From NCBI RefSeq assembly GCF_907164915.1, contig NC_061865.1:50937363-51001362 (forward strand): 64,000 nucleotides of DNA, given 5' to 3'. Numbering within the stretch: the stretch's first letter is position 1; every line of letters begins with the position of its first letter. Below are positions 1 to 11,227 of the stretch, piece after piece. The DNA is from Impatiens glandulifera. Taxonomy: Eukaryota > Streptophyta > Magnoliopsida > Ericales > Balsaminaceae. The notes below the pieces were generated by a model. It saw only the letters and a program-made list of their open reading frames with translations. It was not told the DNA's origin and ran no database searches. The translations under genes and the position numbers were made by a program.

Positions 1-439
1 TGAGATGTGGTTTGCCCAATGTATAATAAGGTAGTATCAATTGAAAGTCTTGAGACCGTGAAAGTGTAAGGTCATAAGATGAGAAATGAGATATTCCTTC
101 ATAAAAAAAATATGTGAAAAGATAATTGTTTTATCGAATAAAATGTAGAATAAGAATATTATATTTTTTTAGTTTAAAAAAAAAAAACAATAATAATATA
201 ATAATATTAATATTTTTTATATAAAATAATAAAAATGGTATGATTTGAAACCGTTTTCAGTTAGAGTAAGAATTAATTAGAAAAGTTCAAACCTTTTTTT
301 ATATAAAATAAAAGAAAAAGTATGCATGATATCTCCGAAAAACTCTGAACAAGATGTGTTGAAACCCTAGTTGATAGAGAGAGAGATGGGAGTGTGTGGG
401 GTGAGTGGGAGGGGAGAGAGACTTTTACGGAAACTGTCA
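1..439. other. AT-rich upstream region, no gene seen
   Basis: This stretch is AT-rich with poly-A/T runs and ends in the presumed promoter of the LOB-domain gene. A GA-rich patch around 378-420 precedes a TATA-like motif. No coding sequence or complete transposon could be supported here. Confidence 0.5.
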
Positions 440-445
440 TATAAA
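440..445 (+). promoter_or_regulatory. Possible TATA box of the LOB-domain gene
   Basis: TATAAA lies about 150 bp upstream of the ATG and is followed by a CT-rich tract typical of plant 5' leaders. A splice-acceptor-like TTGCAG at 562-567, just before the ATG, suggests the leader may contain an intron, in which case the true start site could be elsewhere. Confidence 0.35.
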
Positions 446-591
446 TCAGATCATCTTCTCTTCTTCTTCTTCTTCCATGGATGGATCCATGTATCATCGA
501 TTATTGATTATTCATTGATTGATTTCCTTTTATCTTTATATTGATTTGATTTCTTCATGCATTGCAGAAGATCTGCTGATTCATAAAACAA

Positions 592-1522
592 ATGTCTTCG
601 TCTCCATGTGCAGCATGCAAGTTCCTCCGTCGTAAATGTACGCACGAATGCGTATTTGCTCCCTATTTCCCACCGGACAATCCTCAAAAGTTCGCCAATG
701 TCCACAGAGTGTTCGGAGCGAGCAATGTTTCGAAGCTCTTAAGCGAATTACACGCCTCACAACGTGAAGAAGCTGTGAATTCCCTCTCATATGAAGCCGA
801 ATTCCGCCTTCGCGATCCGGTATACGGTTGCGTAGGCATAATATCTGTTCTTCAACACCGGTTAAGTAAAATCCAATATGATCTAGCTATGGCAAGAGGA
901 GAATTAGCTGGATATATTGGTTCTTCTGCTCTTATACCAAATCTATCATCTCATCCTCCAAACGATCTACAACAACAACACTCGAACAACCTCTCACACG
1001 CTTCTTCGGTCTTTCCCGGCGGACCTGGACCTGGACCTCACATGTCGCAGCATCATCATCATCATCAGTTGATAGGAGGGATGCAGCAGCAGCCTGATGG
1101 ACAACAATTGATGGTTAGGGATCATCAACATCAACAACAACAACAACAACAGTTCTATCATCAACAACAACAACAGATGATGGAGTTGCAACAATTTGCT
1201 GGAATGGGAGATAAGCTAGAGATGGTGAGGAAATCTCATTTTTTATAATAATGGTGGATTGGATCTGATATTGTAGATGTTACTAATTAAACAGGTTCAA
1301 ATGCATGATCAACCTCTTCTGGATTTGGGTAATTCTCATCAACAACATCATCATCATGATGGTGTTTATCAATTTCAACAACAACAACAACCGGAATTGT
1401 TGCTTCAGCATCAATCAGCACCGGAGGACCATCATCATCATCAACAACAGCGTCAGCCTCCAAAACTTGAACTTAAACCTAGTACCGAAGAAGGTCTAAG
1501 CGCTGATCATCCTTTTTGTTGA
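592..1522 (+). CDS. LBD36: LOB-domain (AS2/LBD36-type) transcription factor
   Basis: Two coding exons, 592-1224 and 1295-1522, give 286 residues. The 70-bp phase-0 intron runs from GTGAGG to a TACTAAT branch-like site and ACAG. Residues 5-19 hold the LOB zinc-finger-like block C-x2-C-x6-C-x3-C (CAACKFLRRKCTHEC). The GAS block follows (FANVHRVFGASNVSKLL), then DPVYGCVG and a leucine-zipper-like helix ending near residue 100. Class I LBD proteins bind GCGGCG-like DNA and control organ polarity and boundaries in the nucleus. ELAGYIG after the zipper resembles LBD36/ASL1 more than AS2 itself. The C-terminal two thirds is low-complexity Gln/His with a Pro-Gly patch. If the intron were retained, the protein would end in MVRKSHFL at 1248. 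Family assignment is firm; the exact LBD number is inferred. Confidence 0.9.
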
Positions 1523-1943
1523 ACTTTTTTTTTTTTTTATAATTATTTATTTTTATTTAGAATTCATTATAGGTTAGCTAATTATGAGTATAATCATTAT
1601 GGTTTTGATTTTCCAATGTGATTAGAAAATTCACATAAAAATATATATAATTTACTTGAGTTTTAAATATTTTTATACATAATTTTGTTTAAAATTGTTC
1701 ATTCTATATTTATTTTTATTTGAAATGGTTTAAAATTTCAAATAGTACAAAATGAATAACATAACTCAATGTATAAATATTTCTTATTTTATATATAGTC
1801 AAAATTTGAACCATAGGTTCCAACTAGGTTGTGTTTCTTAATTTAAATTAAAACTTATTTTTGACTAATAAACTAATTTCGTTTTCAAATAAAAATAAAT
1901 TATTCTCACTAAAGGGTAGTCATCGTTTTGGTGTAAGTCTTGT
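1523..1943. other. AT-rich 3' flank of the LOB-domain gene
   Basis: It presumably holds the 3' UTR and then AT-rich spacer up to the CACTA transposon. The 3-bp TGT at 1941-1943 is the left copy of that element's target-site duplication. No other gene is seen. Confidence 0.5.
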
Positions 1944-4359
1944 CACTAATAAAAAAAAATGATTTTTAAGGAGAGTAAAAACACTTGGAGAAGGGCAAAA
2001 TGCATTCGGTTATAGTATTCAATGAGAACGATAAATTCCCTCGCAACATCTTAGTGATACAGTTGTCGGTGGAAAAAAATATTTGCGAGGGAATATGTAG
2101 TAATAAAAGGCGCTCAATGAAGACTTGTAATTGTTACCGAGAGCATTAAGCATTAACACTGCTCTCGGAGAAGACTTTAAGTTATTAATGAGAGCTTTAT
2201 AAAGAGTCTCAGAGTTATTAATGAAGCCTATTGCTCTTGGCTATGATAGAGTTTTTTTTTTTTTTAAATAAAACGATTGTAAACCGAATATTACTTATTT
2301 AAACCAAACAATTTCAGACATAAATCATACACAAATTAAAATTATCAAATTTCATATACTAAAATCTCAATAATCCAAAAATACAATCATCCAATAAACT
2401 TAAATCTCAATTCATTCAAAAATACAATAATCTAATAAACCAAAATCCCAATTATCCAATATATTGGTCAAAGTATTAAAAGATAAAAGCAAGTCTAAAT
2501 AATATATCATATACCAGAATGATCCAGAGGTTGAGGATAACTCGCCATAAACGCCGCTAACTGGTTATAAAATTCTTCTTTTTGTTTTTTCATTTGTATT
2601 TCCATTTGTCTTTGTGCATTAAGAGCTTGTTTTTTTGTATCAAGTTCTTGTCTTTTTGTCTCAAATATTAGAGACTTCATTTGTTCTCTTTTCAAAGTCT
2701 CCTCTTGTAATTCAGTATGCAATTGCTCGTACTATTGCTCTCTCCGTTGCAATTGGCTTCCACCACGCAAATCTCTTCTAAACTGGGTGGGCTTCACCCC
2801 GTATCCCATTCCAATGACCCTCATGTGCTCTTGTCTTCCAAAAACGTTCTCGGTCAGCACATAATCGGACATATCGGGATTTCTTTTGAGCGTTCGACGC
2901 ATCACATCCTACAAAAAGAAACAAAAGTTGATTAGTTAATCATAACATCAATAAGTATAGAAAATATGTAGTAGACTTATAATTTTCTCTTGTATATGGG
3001 GATCCACCACACGAGTAGAGTCATCACTTGTTCTTTTTTTACTGTATGTCTCGTAAAAAAAAATATGTGTGATGGCGCCATACTCGTAGTCCTCTCCTGT
3101 GAAGATTAAATGTTAACATTGTCAATTATCAAAATGTAGTTAACATATTATGGGAGTCTCGAATAGATACACTTACCATTTTTGCTAACACTTGAGAATT
3201 GACACACTCCCCGCATGACGTGTCATTAAAAAATTCTTCATATTTTGTGAATTTCGCTCACTTCTTACCTATTTTTGAAAACATCAATTAATACTTAGTT
3301 ATATTATAAACAAGGATATATAAAGTTCAAAATTTAAAAATTCACCCAGAAATCGTCTCAGAGAAAGTGACGATCCAAAATGTAATTCTAATCATCTTTC
3401 GTATATTTATTTGGTTTGTGTGCTCTGATAGCGCTTCTATATCCAAATCATGAGCTTTAACATGATTCTGGTTGAGATCACATCGGTACCTATCTCAAGT
3501 CACCTTAACATGTTCCATTATTTGTTTCTGATAATACTCAATAGGTTCCGACTCTGCCTCAAAACGATTCTATAAAGACACTAGATTAATTATTATTATG
3601 TATTAGAGAATGAAAGTTAGTAAAATAAGATATTAACACTTACCGTTAACAAAAAAAACATAGATATATAATCCCTAAATCCTAAACAAAATCAAGCAAA
3701 GGGAGTTTCTAATCCCTAAATCCTCAACAAAATCAAATATTGTTTGTAATCCCTAAATCCAGTAGCAACAAAATCAAATATAGTTTTTAATCCAGCTACA
3801 GAAAAGAATACGCAAAAAAGTTTATAATCCAGTAGCAGAAAAGAACACGCAAATGGAATACATTACCTTGTTGCTTCTTCTTCTTCTTGGGCGTAAGAGA
3901 GTTTCGTGTTCATCGGAAAAATCGGGTGGAAGCAGTAAACAGGGTGGTGGAAATCGGGCAATGACGGAGTGTGAGAATCAAATATTTTGGGTGAATCAAA
4001 ATGAGGAAGATGTCAGAATCGGAGGCACGAGAATTAGAAGGAAATGGAGCGACACCGATGGAAGCGAAAAGAAGAAGAAATAAAGAAGAAATGAGGAAGA
4101 AAGGAAGAAGCGTATGCGTAAGGGCAATATTAGAAACAAATCAACGAGGGTGTCATCGGGTGTCCTCGGAGATAAATAATAAATGAAATTCACTAAAAGG
4201 AGAAACCAATGACTCGGTATTAAGAAATATCAGCAAGAGCGAAGTGTTACTCTCGGTGATTTTAATAAATATCAATGAGAGCGAAGGTTTTCTCTCTATG
4301 AAATAATTATTTTCGGGAGTTTTCAATCGTTCTAGGTGATGATGCATTTTTTACTAGTG
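1944..4359 (-). mobile_element. CACTA (En/Spm) transposon, 2.4 kb, degenerate
   Basis: The left end begins CACTAATAAAAAAA and the right end, read on the minus strand, begins CACTAGTAAAAAATG. Both sides are flanked by TGT (1941-1943 and 4360-4362), the 3-bp target duplication expected of CACTA elements. Subterminal regions carry recurring short motifs such as ATTAATGAGAGC and CTCTCGG in both orientations, as in En/Spm TnpA-binding zones. The interior encodes a broken, intron-containing accessory transposase on the minus strand. No TnpD-type catalytic transposase was recognised, so the copy is probably a non-autonomous deletion derivative. Confidence 0.85.
2507..3570 (-). pseudogene. Ptta/En/Spm-type plant transposase remnant
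   Basis: Exon-like blocks on the minus strand read as a plant En/Spm accessory (TnpA/Ptta-type) protein. At 3400-3570 there is a block like QKQIMEHVKVT...RYRCDLNQNH. About 2977-3100 reads YGAITHIFFYETYSKK, and 2735-2911 reads MRRTLKRNPDMSDYV then GRQEHMRVIGMGYGVKP. At 2507-2730 is a charged coiled coil with KRQELDTKKQALNAQRQMEI. Acceptor-like TTTTTGTAG precedes the 2911 block. Two in-frame stops, at complement of 2732-2734 and of 3495-3497 (the second where a Trp is expected), show it is dead. The ancestral product would bind subterminal repeats during transposition. Confidence 0.65.
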
Positions 4360-4362
4360 TGT

Positions 4363-5239
4363 CTAACCGGCCGATTTAACTATCTTATTAATTTTATATT
4401 AAAATATCATATTTTATATCTCGTAATGAATATCATATTATTTACATTTTAACTATATAATTATAGTACATTTTTCTTTTCTTTAATATCAATATTTTTT
4501 ATAGAGATCCAAATGTCACTGATTCATTTGATTCTATCTAGAAGAGGGGGCATGATTAGTTGTGGAGTGTGATTCTAGTTAGATCTAATTTTTATTATTT
4601 ATTTCTAGGCGTTCAAGATTAGTTGATTTTTGTTTTGTTTTGTTTTTTATATTATACTACTCCATTTCTTTTCTTTAATATATATTACATGTGGATAAAA
4701 TATAATTTTCTAAATAAATAATTAAATATTAAATAGAATACTTTGAGTTTATATTAAATATTAATGACTATTTCAGTTTAATTTTATAATTCTTTTTTTA
4801 TTAAAAACTCTTAATCTCTGTATTCTTAATTAAGATTTTAGTCAATTGAATTACTTTGTATTAAATAAAATTTATTAAAAATTATATTATAATTTAAACA
4901 AATTTATTTTTGTGTAACTTAAAAAGCTAACATGACTATATACTCCTACATCTATTACTTCTAATTGCATTTAATGTATTTTAAATAAGATAAAATAAGT
5001 TTTAATTGTATAATAAATTATTATAATAATATAAACTAATATTACATTATATTTTTTTTTCTTTTTCTATGTATCAAAAAAAATATAATATATAAATGAA
5101 TTCCAAAAAAGTACATCTGATTAACTTTTAAAAAAAAATTAACATTTAAAAAATCAAAATCGGAAATTAGTTAATAAAATGAAGGGCAAAATAGTAGTTT
5201 CAGTCAGTTGTATGAATTCCGTATAGAAGTAAAAAAAAA
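4363..5239. other. AT-rich spacer, no gene seen
   Basis: Very AT-rich DNA lies between the CACTA element and the leader of the OCTOPUS-like gene. No coding region or complete repeat was recognised. Confidence 0.5.
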
Positions 5240-5295
5240 GTGAAACTTAGGGAGACGAGAAATTTTGTTTTCCTTTTACTTTATCTTTTACTGAT

Positions 5296-5345
5296 ACTAT
5301 CTTTCTCTCTCACACACAAACACACACTTTCTCTTTCTCTCTCTA
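5296..5345 (+). repeat. CT/CA-rich tract in the 5' leader of the OCTOPUS-like gene
   Basis: A run of CTCTCT, CACACACAAACACACA and CTTTCTCT lies about 150-190 bp before the ATG. Such pyrimidine tracts are common in plant 5' UTRs. A role in promoter activity or translation is only inferred. Confidence 0.5.
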
Positions 5346-5487
5346 ACCTTTCTTCTTCTTCTTCGTTGATTCTCCCGTTAGACGCCATTGTTCTAACCTC
5401 TGAAAACCTAATCTCTTCGAATTCAATTCCTCTTTCTCTCATCATACAATGTACTAATTGATTCTTCATTCTTCATTTTCGCCGGTT

Positions 5488-7020
5488 ATGAATCCATCAG
5501 ACGAACAACTGCTTCCGCCACAACAACCTCACCGGTTATCGTTCAGCTGTGACCGTCATCCAAGCGAACAGTATAACGGTTTCTGCCCTACTTGTCTCTG
5601 CGAACGTCTCAGTACACTAGATAATGAATCTCCGGCCTCTTCATCTTCCCGTCGACCTTCCAACGCCGCCGCCGCAGCTATTAAGTCTATTTTCAGAGTC
5701 TCCGGTAGAAATAAGGCTTCCGCTGCATCTTCATTCTTACCGGAGCTCCGTCGTACGAAATCGTTTTCCGCTTCTAAAAACGAGAGGTTTACAGGAATTG
5801 TTGAGCCGCAACGGAAGTCATGCGATGTAAGAACTCGTAGTACTCTATGGAATCTGTTTAATCAGGAAGGAGAACGTAAATTCATCTCCAAAATTGATCA
5901 GCCGGTTGAGATTATCAGTTCTGTGAATGTACCTGTTCTGGAATCGAAGGAGGAAGAAGAACAGGAAGAAGAACAGGGAGAAATTGAAGACGACTGCGAC
6001 GGAGATGAAATTAGGGTTTCGGAAGCAGTAGAAGAGATAGTATCCATTGTACAGGAGGAAATCAAGACAATGAAGGATCATATTCACATAGATCTCGATT
6101 TACAGACGAAGAAACCTTCTTCTTCTTCAATGGCGGGAAGTTTTTGGGCAGCTGCTTCAGTTTTCAGTAAGAAATGGCAGAAATGGAGGCAAAAGCAAAA
6201 GGTAAAGAAACGTAATCTCGATGTTTCCTCCGTTGCATTACCTGTTGAGAAACCAATTTCACGTCAGTTTCACGAAACTCAATCAGAAATCGCTGATTAC
6301 GGCTTCGGCCGTCGTTCCTGCGATACCGATCCAAGATTCTCACTCGACGCCGGCCGTTTCTCCCTCGACGCCGGCCGTATGTCGTTTGAAGATCCTCGTT
6401 ACTCCTTCGATGAACCTCGAGCTTCATGGGATGGTCACTTAATTGGCCGGACATTTCCCCGTCTTCCACCAATGCTATCTGTTGTAGAGGATTCTCCAAT
6501 AATTCATGTTTCGAGATCAGATACAGAAATTCCATTAGAAGGTCTGAATCAGAATTACATTAAAGAAAACGAAAGAGTTCCTGGAGGATCTATACAGACT
6601 AGAGAATACTATGATTCGAGTTCACGCAGGAGGAAGAGCCTTGATCGGTCGAGTTCAATAAGGAAGACTGCAGCTTCAGTGGTTGCAGAACTCGATCAAA
6701 TGAAGGCTGGTGTTGATTACAGAGAATGGGATTCAGAAGATGAAGAAAAGGGTATGAAGAAATCTAAAAAGTGGATGAAGAAGGGTTGGAACATTTGGGG
6801 ATTATTCATCCATAGAAGGAATAATAATAATAAAGATGAAGGTAGAAATGGGATTGGGAGATCTTATTCAGAGTCTTGGCCGGAGATGAGAAGGGGGGTT
6901 GGGGAAGGGAATAGGAGTTTAAGAAGATCAAGAGATTCTTCATACAATTTGGGTTCTTTTGGGAAAAAGAGAGGTGAAATGATGATGATGATGAACAATA
7001 GTGGCAGTAGAAGAGGATGA
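5488..7020 (+). CDS. OPS: OCTOPUS-like protein (DUF740 family)
   Basis: A single-exon gene of 510 residues. The ATG giving MNPSDEQ is preferred over one 30 bp upstream because OCTOPUS proteins begin MNP. Near residues 20-40 lies the family signature CDRHPSEQYNGFCPTCLCER, a Cys/His cluster. Serine-rich, Ala-rich and acidic Glu-rich stretches follow, then the conserved central block around RRSCDTDPRFSLDAGR, DPRYSFDEPRASWDG and LPPMLSVVED. Later come SKKWMKKGWNIWGLF and GRSYSESWPE. SLDAGR is directly duplicated at about 6340-6375. Arabidopsis OCTOPUS sits at the apical plasma membrane of protophloem cells and antagonises BIN2 signalling; that role is inferred here by family. The usual family C-terminus containing a RYSP...LLRFYL-like block, as I recall it, is not seen, so this is a shorter paralogue or a truncated form. 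Confidence 0.87.
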   Translation: MNPSDEQLLPPQQPHRLSFSCDRHPSEQYNGFCPTCLCERLSTLDNESPASSSSRRPSNAAAAAIKSIFRVSGRNKASAASSFLPELRRTKSFSASKNERFTGIVEPQRKSCDVRTRSTLWNLFNQEGERKFISKIDQPVEIISSVNVPVLESKEEEEQEEEQGEIEDDCDGDEIRVSEAVEEIVSIVQEEIKTMKDHIHIDLDLQTKKPSSSSMAGSFWAAASVFSKKWQKWRQKQKVKKRNLDVSSVALPVEKPISRQFHETQSEIADYGFGRRSCDTDPRFSLDAGRFSLDAGRMSFEDPRYSFDEPRASWDGHLIGRTFPRLPPMLSVVEDSPIIHVSRSDTEIPLEGLNQNYIKENERVPGGSIQTREYYDSSSRRRKSLDRSSSIRKTAASVVAELDQMKAGVDYREWDSEDEEKGMKKSKKWMKKGWNIWGLFIHRRNNNNKDEGRNGIGRSYSESWPEMRRGVGEGNRSLRRSRDSSYNLGSFGKKRGEMMMMMNNSGSRRG

Positions 7021-9701
7021 GATGTTAAGAACAGCAAGATTGCTAGGAGTGTGCTGCAACTGCATTGAAGAAGTTGTTTAGATTGATTGATGTTAGTTTT
7101 TAGTTGTTGTTGTTGTGTCTGAATGTTCTTAGTTTAGTTTAGTTGTTGGTGGTGGTGGGTATAAAAGAGAGTTATCATTGTGGTCAAAATCAAGCAATCA
7201 TGATGATCATCATTATATATAATGATGCTATCTTTCTTATGATCAGTTAGTTCCTTCAAATAGCTACTAGAATGAAATCATTCTTTGCTAGATTAATAAT
7301 GTTGTTTTGAATTATCTCATGCTGCTGTCTTTGCTAGATTAGTACTAGATTAGATTAGTAATGTTGTTTTGAATTATCTCATATTGCTGATTTAGTGATT
7401 TAGGCATATAATATTGATAAGATACGGAAAATGTATTTATCATCTCTATTTTATTTCGGATATTTATGTTCAAATTTAAGGAATTTCTTACTATTTTTTT
7501 TTTAAAAAATAATAAAATTATATAAACGAATTCTTTAAAAATATATACATGTTAATATATTAAAAATTTAATTGTGTTTATGGAAAAATTGAAAACACAT
7601 GGTTTTTCTTATCAAATATTATTTTATCATATATATATTTACTTTATTCAATATTTAAAATATTAAATATTTAAAAAATATATATTAATATTCTTTAAAA
7701 ACTTCATCTACATAAAATCAAACCATAATAAAATATTATTATTTCTTTATCTCATCAATCAGGTCTTTTAATTTATTAAAAAAATATTTTAAAAAATTAT
7801 ATTTTTAAAAATAAAAAATATTAATTTTTTTTAGTTTCTTTCTTGTAATAAACTCATATCAAACCATAACTAAATATTTCATTCTTAAAAATAACATCAC
7901 TCAATATTTTAAATAAACTAAACTGAACACCACAAAACATTATTTTAGTATTTTTATTTGTTCATATATATATATATTACTTTATTTATTCATGATAATT
8001 TATTCCATAAAAATCAATTTGTAAGCTGAATTCAAAATATCAGTTTAGAACCATTATATTATTTATATGATAGATAATAGTTAAAAAAAACAGTTCATAT
8101 ATTAAATAAAAGAACAAAAATCATTTTTGTTATTATAATATGTGAACTGTTTGCAGAAAAGGACTTGTCTGTCTAGTTTGCAGGCAACAATCAGAATTTG
8201 GACAGCTCTGAATAACTGGAGCATCACTGTTGAAAGAAGAAAAGAAGAAAATGTTTATTTTATGTTAAGGCTTTGTTTGATTCACATCTTATAATTTGTT
8301 AATGCCCTACATTTGTGAGGTATACCTTATAAATATACTCTAGTAAAGTATAATTGTTGTTTGGTATATTAATATTATAATTAACAGTACTATTTAAGTA
8401 TAAATTATACTTACAAAATAGTATGATAGTACCTACTTTTATTTGGTACAAAAATGTATAAAATTTTATAAAATTTAATATTTGTATTTTATCCTTTAAT
8501 TTTATAAAATTATTCATATTTTATTTCTTTTTGTATTATATTCAAAATATAATAATAATAATAATAAACTATAACTAAATATTAATTTATATTTAACTAT
8601 TTCTAATTTAAATAATAATATTAATAAATAAACAATTATACCATTATAATTTCAATATTATTTTATAAAATTATTATTATTAATATTTTATTATACACAA
8701 AAATTTAATAATATTTTTTAAATATACAAATATTTATAATAATAAACAAATTTTAAATACAAATTAAAAAAATATTAATTAATATATATAAATTTTAGTT
8801 ATATAACTATATAAGTTAAATTATATATAAAATAATATAAACTAGTATTATTTTAAAAAAATATATTCATATGATAATTAAATATTATTTTTATTTATTT
8901 TAATATAATTAATAATTATAACTATCTTTAAGATAAATATTAAAATAATAATTAAAAATAATTTATATAAATATAAGAGTAAAATAATTTTTATACTTTT
9001 TATTACTTTCTTATATTTTTTTTTTATCACAAACTAAACATAAAATAATAAAATTTATATAATTTATACTTAAACTTAGTACGGTATAATTTATATATCT
9101 TAATAGCTTCTTACCATTTATACTCTTATAGTACTGTTCACTAAACAATATTATAGTATATAGAGCATTTATACATTATTCACATGGACGTAAATGCTAT
9201 GTTTATTTGGAAAAAAAAAAGTAAAAAAATTTATTTATCAAATAATCAAAAATCAGTTTGATTTCATGTTATTTAAATTAATCAACTTAATCAAATATCA
9301 TTTAATTCTTTCAATTATTCTATCACCTGATTCATTTACTAAGATATTAAAATATTATTTATTTTATTATTATATATTAACCCTCTAAATTATTTTTACT
9401 AAATAAATCTATACTTTTCAAAATTATAGTTTGATTAACTTAAAACTCATTTAAAAAAACAAATCAAAACAAGCCAGAGCTCATTTAACTTGTATCATTT
9501 TGAATTATTTTTTTTTTCAGTAGTAACATTTTAATTATTAAATTATTTAACTTATCAAGTGAAATATCAAATATTCTTAACTTCATTATTATTATATTTA
9601 AATTCTTAAATAATTTAACTTTCTATTAGACAAAATTTTAATTATTAGATGGGTTTTCTCCTAAAAAGATCTTGAAGATCAAATTATCATTGAACTTTTT
9701 A

Positions 9702-9737
<36 letters not shown>

Positions 9738-9986
9738 GTTAAATTTAATTAGAAGGTAATTTTAGTTTTTTAAATAGATAAAATTGATTAATAGATTGTT
9801 AATGTGATATTTGAGTTTTGAGATAAAAAGTGAGTTTTATCTAATAACAAACATCAAACAAGCTCTTAGTCATGGTTCGGTTTTGGGTTATTTAAATAAC
9901 ATAACATAATCAAACATCATTTCATTTTCCCTTTATATATTAAATTATTTAATTTATTAACCAAAATATTAAAATATTTTTTATTT
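7021..9986. other. 3' flank and AT-rich spacer with MITE-like DNA
   Basis: After the stop there is a G/T-rich 3' UTR to about 7300 with a partial duplication of TTTGCTAGATTA...GTTTTGAATTATCTCAT (7278-7320 and 7331-7381). The rest is AT-rich. The stretch 8272-9190 opens with GGCTTTGTTTGATTCAC and closes near GTTCACTAAACAATATTATAG, the look of a large MITE, but its ends are not convincingly inverted. A TA microsatellite lies at about 9706-9733. No gene was found. Confidence 0.45.
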
Positions 9987-10554
9987 AGGGGTGTTCAATA
10001 TTTGATCTGAACCGAATATCGGACCGAATTCAAATTTTATTTTCGATTTTCGAATCGAATTTTAAACAAATTTGAATTCAAATATGGTTTTCGGTTTAGT
10101 TTTCGAGTTGGGACTTGAAAACCAAATCGAAAACTGAATTCATTTTTTATTATATATTTTATTATATTTTTAATAGATATAATTAAATTATTATATATTT
10201 TATTATATATTAAATTAGGTGAACTGCTAGTTTTTCTAAATCTATAAGACTCCCCTTAAATTTATTAAGGTAATGGTAAAAAAATGTGTAAGTGCAATTA
10301 TTATAATAAATACTACAATTGTTAAGTACAATTATTGTAATAAATACTACAATTGTGTAAGTGTGTTAAATATTTGGTCTAAACCGAATATCTGACCGAA
10401 TTCGACCAGAATTTGAATTTACCGAATTCGAATAAACCGAATTCGAATTTCAATATTCTATTCAGTTTTTGAATTTGTTTAAAAAATATAAAATTCTAAA
10501 AACCCGAATTAAGTAACTCGGGATAACCCCAAAACTGAATCGATGAACACCTAC
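9987..10554. mobile_element. MITE with GGTGTTCA terminal inverted repeats
   Basis: It opens AGGGGTGTTCA and closes TGAACACCTAC, an imperfect inverted repeat. Both arms are rich in ACCGAAT and CGAATTCGAA motifs seen in a widespread class of plant MITE. The flanks TTTTATTT (9979-9986) and CTCTATTT (10555-10562) match at six of eight bases, suggesting an eroded 8-bp hAT-type target duplication. It has no coding capacity. Confidence 0.6.
10289..10356 (+). repeat. Tandem duplication of a 34-bp unit inside the MITE
   Basis: Two adjacent copies of a unit reading about AAGTGCAATTATTATAATA then AATACTACAATTGT lie in the middle of the element. They differ at two or three positions. Confidence 0.65.
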
Positions 10555-10709
10555 CTCTATTTAAAAAATTATTTTTTATTTTATTTATATATATCAATAT
10601 CTTTTAAGTTATTTTATCCAAAAAAATATCTAAGTCTCCTTAAAACCATCACCCGCCGTCAAATTTTTTCTACAGCTAAGATGTATGTCGTCCAACCCAC
10701 CCACCTACC

Positions 10710-11219
10710 CAAGGCTGTTAAAATCTCGAGTTGACTCTTAAAATCTTACGATTTTACGATTTCACATATGTTTAACGAGTCTGATTTTAAGTAAACTCTT
10801 CAATAGGTAAACTCTTACGATTTTAAATTTCCGATAATAAGATTTTACGAGTTTATAAATAATTTCGATTTTACGATTTTATACGATTTTACTTCTAAAA
10901 ATAAAAATTTATATTAATTAAATTAAAAATTAAAATTATTATTTATTTAAATTAATTAATTAATATAATTAATTTTATAAATATAATTTTTATAGTGTTA
11001 TTATTACTTATTATTATTTTTTAATTAATTTTATATTAAAAGATATAATTTCTTAAAATTGACTAAGTACAAAATACTTAATTATATATATATAAATAAT
11101 AATAATATATAACTATTATTTTATCAAATTAAACTCTTACGATTTCACGTAAACTCTAGATTTTACGAGTTTACAACTAGTTAACGATTCTACGCAAACT
11201 CTCGATTTTGATAGCATTA
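10710..11219. mobile_element. hAT-like MITE, 510 bp, 8-bp target duplication
   Basis: CACCTACC occurs immediately on both sides (10702-10709 and 11220-11227). The ends are imperfectly inverted: CAAGGCTGTTAAAATC on the left against TAATGCTATCAAAATC read from the right, 12 of 16 matching. The interior repeats ACTCTTACGATTT and TTACGAGTTTA in both orientations. An 8-bp duplication with short inverted ends and no ORF fits a hAT-derived MITE. Confidence 0.7.
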
Positions 11220-11227
11220 CACCTACC

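Noticed and set aside
3853..4083. MEYITLLLLLLLG-type open frame on + within the CACTA element
   Set aside because: The leucine run comes from a CTT repeat; it runs opposite to the transposase remnant and has no known relative.
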